Source: Terana coerulea (lineage: Eukaryota > Basidiomycota > Agaricomycetes > Polyporales > Phanerochaetaceae). From it: a stretch of DNA of 10,391 bases. The notes below the pieces were generated by a model. It worked only from the letters and a program-made list of their open reading frames with translations, was not told the DNA's origin and searched no databases. Positions 8,805 to 10,391 of the stretch are shown here, piece by piece. The position numbers and the translations under genes are program-made. Location of the stretch: contig JAKOGH010000751.1 in the NCBI GenBank assembly GCA_024811115.1, forward strand, positions 1-10,391, read 5' to 3'. Positions within the stretch are counted from its first letter, which is position 1, and each line of letters opens with the position of its first letter.

Positions 8805-8813
8805 GATTTTCTC
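8805..8813 (+). repeat. 9-bp target-site duplication, right (GATTTTCTC)
   Basis: This is the second copy of the duplication flanking the inner element. The sequence then continues as the left repeat of the outer element. Confidence 0.9.
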
Positions 8814-8950
8814 GCCTTGCTTGTCCCGTACAAATAGAGCCTTATAAGGTAAGGGAACAGTCACAGGGCGTCACCCTTCATCATTTGGGCTTGGACACGT
8901 GACGAACGCGTTGTAGAGTGTTCTGCTCGCTCGACTGCTTGTTCTGCAAG

Positions 8951-9187
8951 CCATGTCACCCCATCTATATATTCGACAAAATGCGCGAGCGCATCGTTGT
9001 TTAGCGCTACAAGCACGGCAGAGATGTAGACGACATCACCGAGCCCGTTAGGCGCTCGAAGACCAGGGCCGTCTACGAGGTCCTACGACTTCATCGGGAG
9101 TTCAGTACAGCCATGAGTCCGCTCACGCTTCCTGGTGGCCGCTCAGAACTGGGCGCACAGTGTGTTGCGTATTTGACTGTTCTCTGA
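8951..9187 (+). pseudogene. Transposase helix-turn-helix fragment, broken
   Basis: The frame reads HPIYIFDKMRERIVV, a TAG stop at 9002-9004, then RYKHGRDVDDITEPVRRSKT, RAVYEVLRLHREFST and SPLTLPGGRSELG to a TGA at 9185-9187. The pattern of a basic start, RERIV, RY..GRDV..I, a second helix and TVYEVLRLHRE followed by a Pro/Gly-rich linker resembles the N-terminal helix-turn-helix DNA-binding domain of fungal Tc1/mariner-type transposases. The DDE catalytic domain is absent and the element ends soon after. The fragment lies inside the outer element between its inverted repeats, which agrees with the CAGT ends and TA duplication. The internal stop and truncation mean it is not functional. The family call rests on remembered motif pattern, not alignment. 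Confidence 0.65.
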
Positions 9188-9239
9188 GGTATCACATATA
9201 TTCCTCGTAATTACTGGCTTGTCACGCTGCTGCTCACAA

Positions 9240-9339
9240 TGACGCCCTGTGACTGTTCCCTTACCTTATAAGGCTCTATTTGTACGGGACAAGCAAGGCG
9301 AGAAAATCTGGCGTTTCCGGTTTCATATGCAAAGCACTG
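9240..9339 (-). repeat. Right terminal inverted repeat, intact (100 bp)
   Basis: This is a perfect reverse complement of the left repeat once the inner element and one 9-bp duplicate are removed. It acts as the record of the pre-insertion sequence. Confidence 0.9.
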
Positions 9340-9341
9340 TA
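9340..9341. repeat. TA target-site duplication, right
   Basis: This TA follows GCACTG at the outer end of the right repeat. It is the partner of the TA at 8086-8087. Confidence 0.8.
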
Positions 9342-9650
9342 GTCAGGTGGATGGCAGTAGATACGTCGGCATAGAGGTCAGTTGAGGGACCCCATTCAAA
9401 GATAGTCCAAGCGTCGCAGTCGAAGAAAACGTTCAGCTCAAGTCAAGCCGCCTACCGTGGGCAGTAGTGTCTTGCCGAGATGCCAGCTCTAAGTGAACGA
9501 TCAAATAAGGCAACTGAAGAGGTTTATCACCAGGCCGGTGCCGCTGTCTGCGCGGGCATGAAGCTGATTCATATAAATACAATAATATAGAGTACTAGTA
9601 TAAAACATAATGCCGTTATTGCTCGTATAAAAGGAGTCGTATAGATGCAG

Positions 9651-10391
9651 TTACTTCCTCGAGGTGCCCGCACCGTGTGGAATTGATAGTCCCCATGCTT
9701 CCCTGATTCGTTGTCTCGCGAACCGTTCTCTCTTCGCAGGGCTCCTGGTCCTCGCCCGTCTATACTCATTCCGCAAGGTATACACCCTCGTCAGGGTCTG
9801 CATTCCCATCCGTTCTCCTTCCTGGCTCGTTAGCTCCCTCTGCATCGTCACAAGACTCAGCACAGGGTTTACGAGCCACTCCTCGTCGTCCAGCTCGCCG
9901 ACATCCATCCCCAGCGGGTCTTGCATGGATGTGTATAATATGATGCGCTGATTGAATCTTCCATGAGGTGTGAGTACCGTAAAGGCCACTTCCGAGAGCG
10001 CGGTGAACTTCCACAGCGAAGCAAATCTGTAGACTGTCTTCCAGTCGTCCCATGACATATCGGTTTCTTGGAACGGACTGGGTGGATGAGGTTCAGAGTG
10101 CCATTGAGAGCTCAGAAGTTCTGTACACTCACGTAGGATATATAGCCTTCAAGAATACCTCTAGCTCGCTCGCTCTGACGCTGTCTGGCAGCACCAAAGG
10201 ACACTGGGGCGATCGTCCTTCCTGAGACTGATCGGGTTCGCGAGCGACCCGCTCGAAGATGTCCCTAAAGAGCACAGAGCCCTGCTCAAACTCCCTCTTA
10301 CTGACTTTGAACAAGACGTTTTCAGCCTAGATCAGCAAGACGATGTGGTTAGTGCAGTAGTTGTTGACAATGTAGTCAACTGGACGTACGA
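9651..10391 (-). CDS. BTB/POZ domain protein, copy D, 5' end beyond window
   Basis: This is the only copy with visible exons that read without a break. Intron 1 is 10327-10389 (63 nt, GTACGT donor, CTAAC branch-like site, CTAG acceptor), leaving exon 1 off the edge. Exon 2 (10133-10326) begins AENVLFKVSKREFEQGSVLF and ends ASELEVFLKAIYPT, the BTB strand-helix core and last helix. Intron 2 is 10078-10132 (55 nt, GTGAGT...CACCCAG) at the position shared with the other copies, in phase 2. Exon 3 (9651-10077) carries WDDWKTVYRFASLWKFTALS, the region after BTB typical of Agaricomycete members, and RQRIREAWGLS near the end, then TAA at 9651-9653. An acidic stretch (VGELDDEEW) lies mid-exon. The protein is probably a cytoplasmic or nuclear adaptor; its partner is unknown. 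Gene X copy B begins roughly 90 bp or more downstream of its stop. Confidence 0.85.
10078..10132 (-). other. Intron 2 of BTB copy D, conserved position
   Basis: GTGAGT donor at 10127-10132 and CCCAG acceptor at 10078-10082, 55 nt long. All four copies place this donor two bases into the codon after a CCN codon that ends the BTB helix: CCT AC, CCT AG, CCC AA and CCT GA in copies D, C, B and A. Confidence 0.8.

Larger units (their letters stand above)
8088..8873 (+). repeat. Left terminal inverted repeat, interrupted
   Basis: 8086-8127 is the exact reverse complement of 9300-9341 (42 bp, including TA), and 8805-8873 is the exact reverse complement of 9240-9308 (69 bp). The two parts overlap by the 9-bp direct repeat created when the inner element inserted. 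Confidence 0.9.
8088..9339 (+). mobile_element. Tc1/mariner-like non-autonomous element
   Basis: The outer ends are CAGTGCTTTGCATATG and its complement, flanked by TA on both sides. The right inverted repeat is 9240-9339 (100 bp). The left one is the same 100 bp but split: 8088-8127 plus 8805-8873, sharing the 9-bp GATTTTCTC. The identity is perfect base for base, which suggests recent insertion. Without the inner insertion the element would be 566 bp. The 366-bp core between the repeats contains only a broken helix-turn-helix transposase fragment on the plus strand, with no DDE/D catalytic region. Transposition would therefore need a transposase supplied elsewhere. It sits inside an exon of gene X. 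What is seen: ends, TA and repeats. What is known: CAGT-type termini with TA duplication define Tc1/mariner. What is inferred: recent movement. Confidence 0.88.
7788..9436 (-). pseudogene. Unknown gene 'X', copy B, split by a transposon
   Basis: The family is not recognised. The exon at 9342-9436 runs open as LNVFFDCDAWTIFEWGPSTD and reaches the TA at the outer transposon boundary. Skipping the element (8088-9339) and one TA, it continues in the same frame through TIRVGHIFTLHEALHLTRET to 8002, where a GTATAT donor lies at 7996-8001. About 60 codons are open across the junction. A further coding segment near 7788-7921 includes IHKDALVFFAG and ends at TAG 7788-7790. The same segment in copy A differs mainly at silent positions, which argues that it was under protein-level selection. 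The simplest acceptor for that segment (AG at 7922-7923) leaves the phase wrong, so an indel or another acceptor is implied. A candidate start is the ATG at 9557-9559 (MPAQTAAPAW), with an AT-rich TATA-like stretch just upstream, but the connection is unproven. It lies between BTB copies D and B on their strand. Confidence 0.55.

Noticed and set aside
8673..8864. Minus-strand 63-codon open frame starting MTVPLPYKALFV
   Set aside because: It spans the border between the outer element's inverted repeat and the inner element, and its Leu/Glu-rich part is the subterminal GGGAGAATT repeat. It is not a gene.
8805..9308. First read as a chimera made by recombination at a 9-base microhomology
   Set aside because: The TA plus CAGTGC ends and the perfect 100-bp repeat are better explained by a Tc1/mariner element with a second insertion that duplicated the 9 bases.
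9664..9951. 95-codon plus-strand open frame
   Set aside because: It is antisense to exon 3 of BTB copy D and is a shadow of that coding region.

Overview
The window looks like nuclear DNA of a filamentous basidiomycete, most likely an Agaricomycete. Coding information sits in small exons separated by introns of about 50-80 nt with GTGAGT/GTACGT/GTATGT-type donors and YAG acceptors. The recognisable genes belong to the BTB/POZ family that is expanded in these fungi. This assignment rests on gene style and remembered family features, not on a database search. There are no bacterial-type genes, rRNA, tRNA or CRISPR.

Layout: (1) 1-618 (+) fits the 3' part of a multi-exon gene of unknown function. 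(2) 619-1857 has no supportable gene. (3) 1858-3190 (-) holds a decayed module: an unknown gene called here 'X' followed downstream by BTB copy A. (4) 3191-5528 is mostly unassigned, with a ~40-bp inverted repeat pair about 1.6 kb apart and a plausible multi-exon gene of unknown function at about 4409-4919 (-). (5) 5529-6368 (-) is BTB copy C. (6) 6868-7667 (-) is BTB copy B. (7) 7788-9436 (-) is the second copy of gene X, broken by a transposon. (8) 9651 to the right edge (-) is BTB copy D, the only copy whose visible exons read without a break.

The clearest structure is a nest of two transposons at 8086-9341. The outer element is Tc1/mariner-like: TA target duplication, CAGTGC...GCACTG ends, perfect 100-bp terminal inverted repeats, and a broken helix-turn-helix transposase fragment inside. 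Its left inverted repeat has been split by a 677-bp second element with about 27-bp imperfect inverted repeats and a 9-bp target duplication (GATTTTCTC), as expected of a Mutator-like (MULE) non-autonomous element. The intact right repeat preserves the empty site. Removing the outer element rejoins an open reading frame of about 60 codons in gene X, so it landed in an exon.

The four BTB copies lie in the same direction and, where visible, share two intron positions and a C-terminal motif resembling I-R-E-V-W-G. At least two are preceded by gene X. The locus therefore looks like tandem duplication of an X-BTB module followed by decay through single-base indels and transposon insertion. Sequencing indels remain a possible cause of some of the frame breaks.
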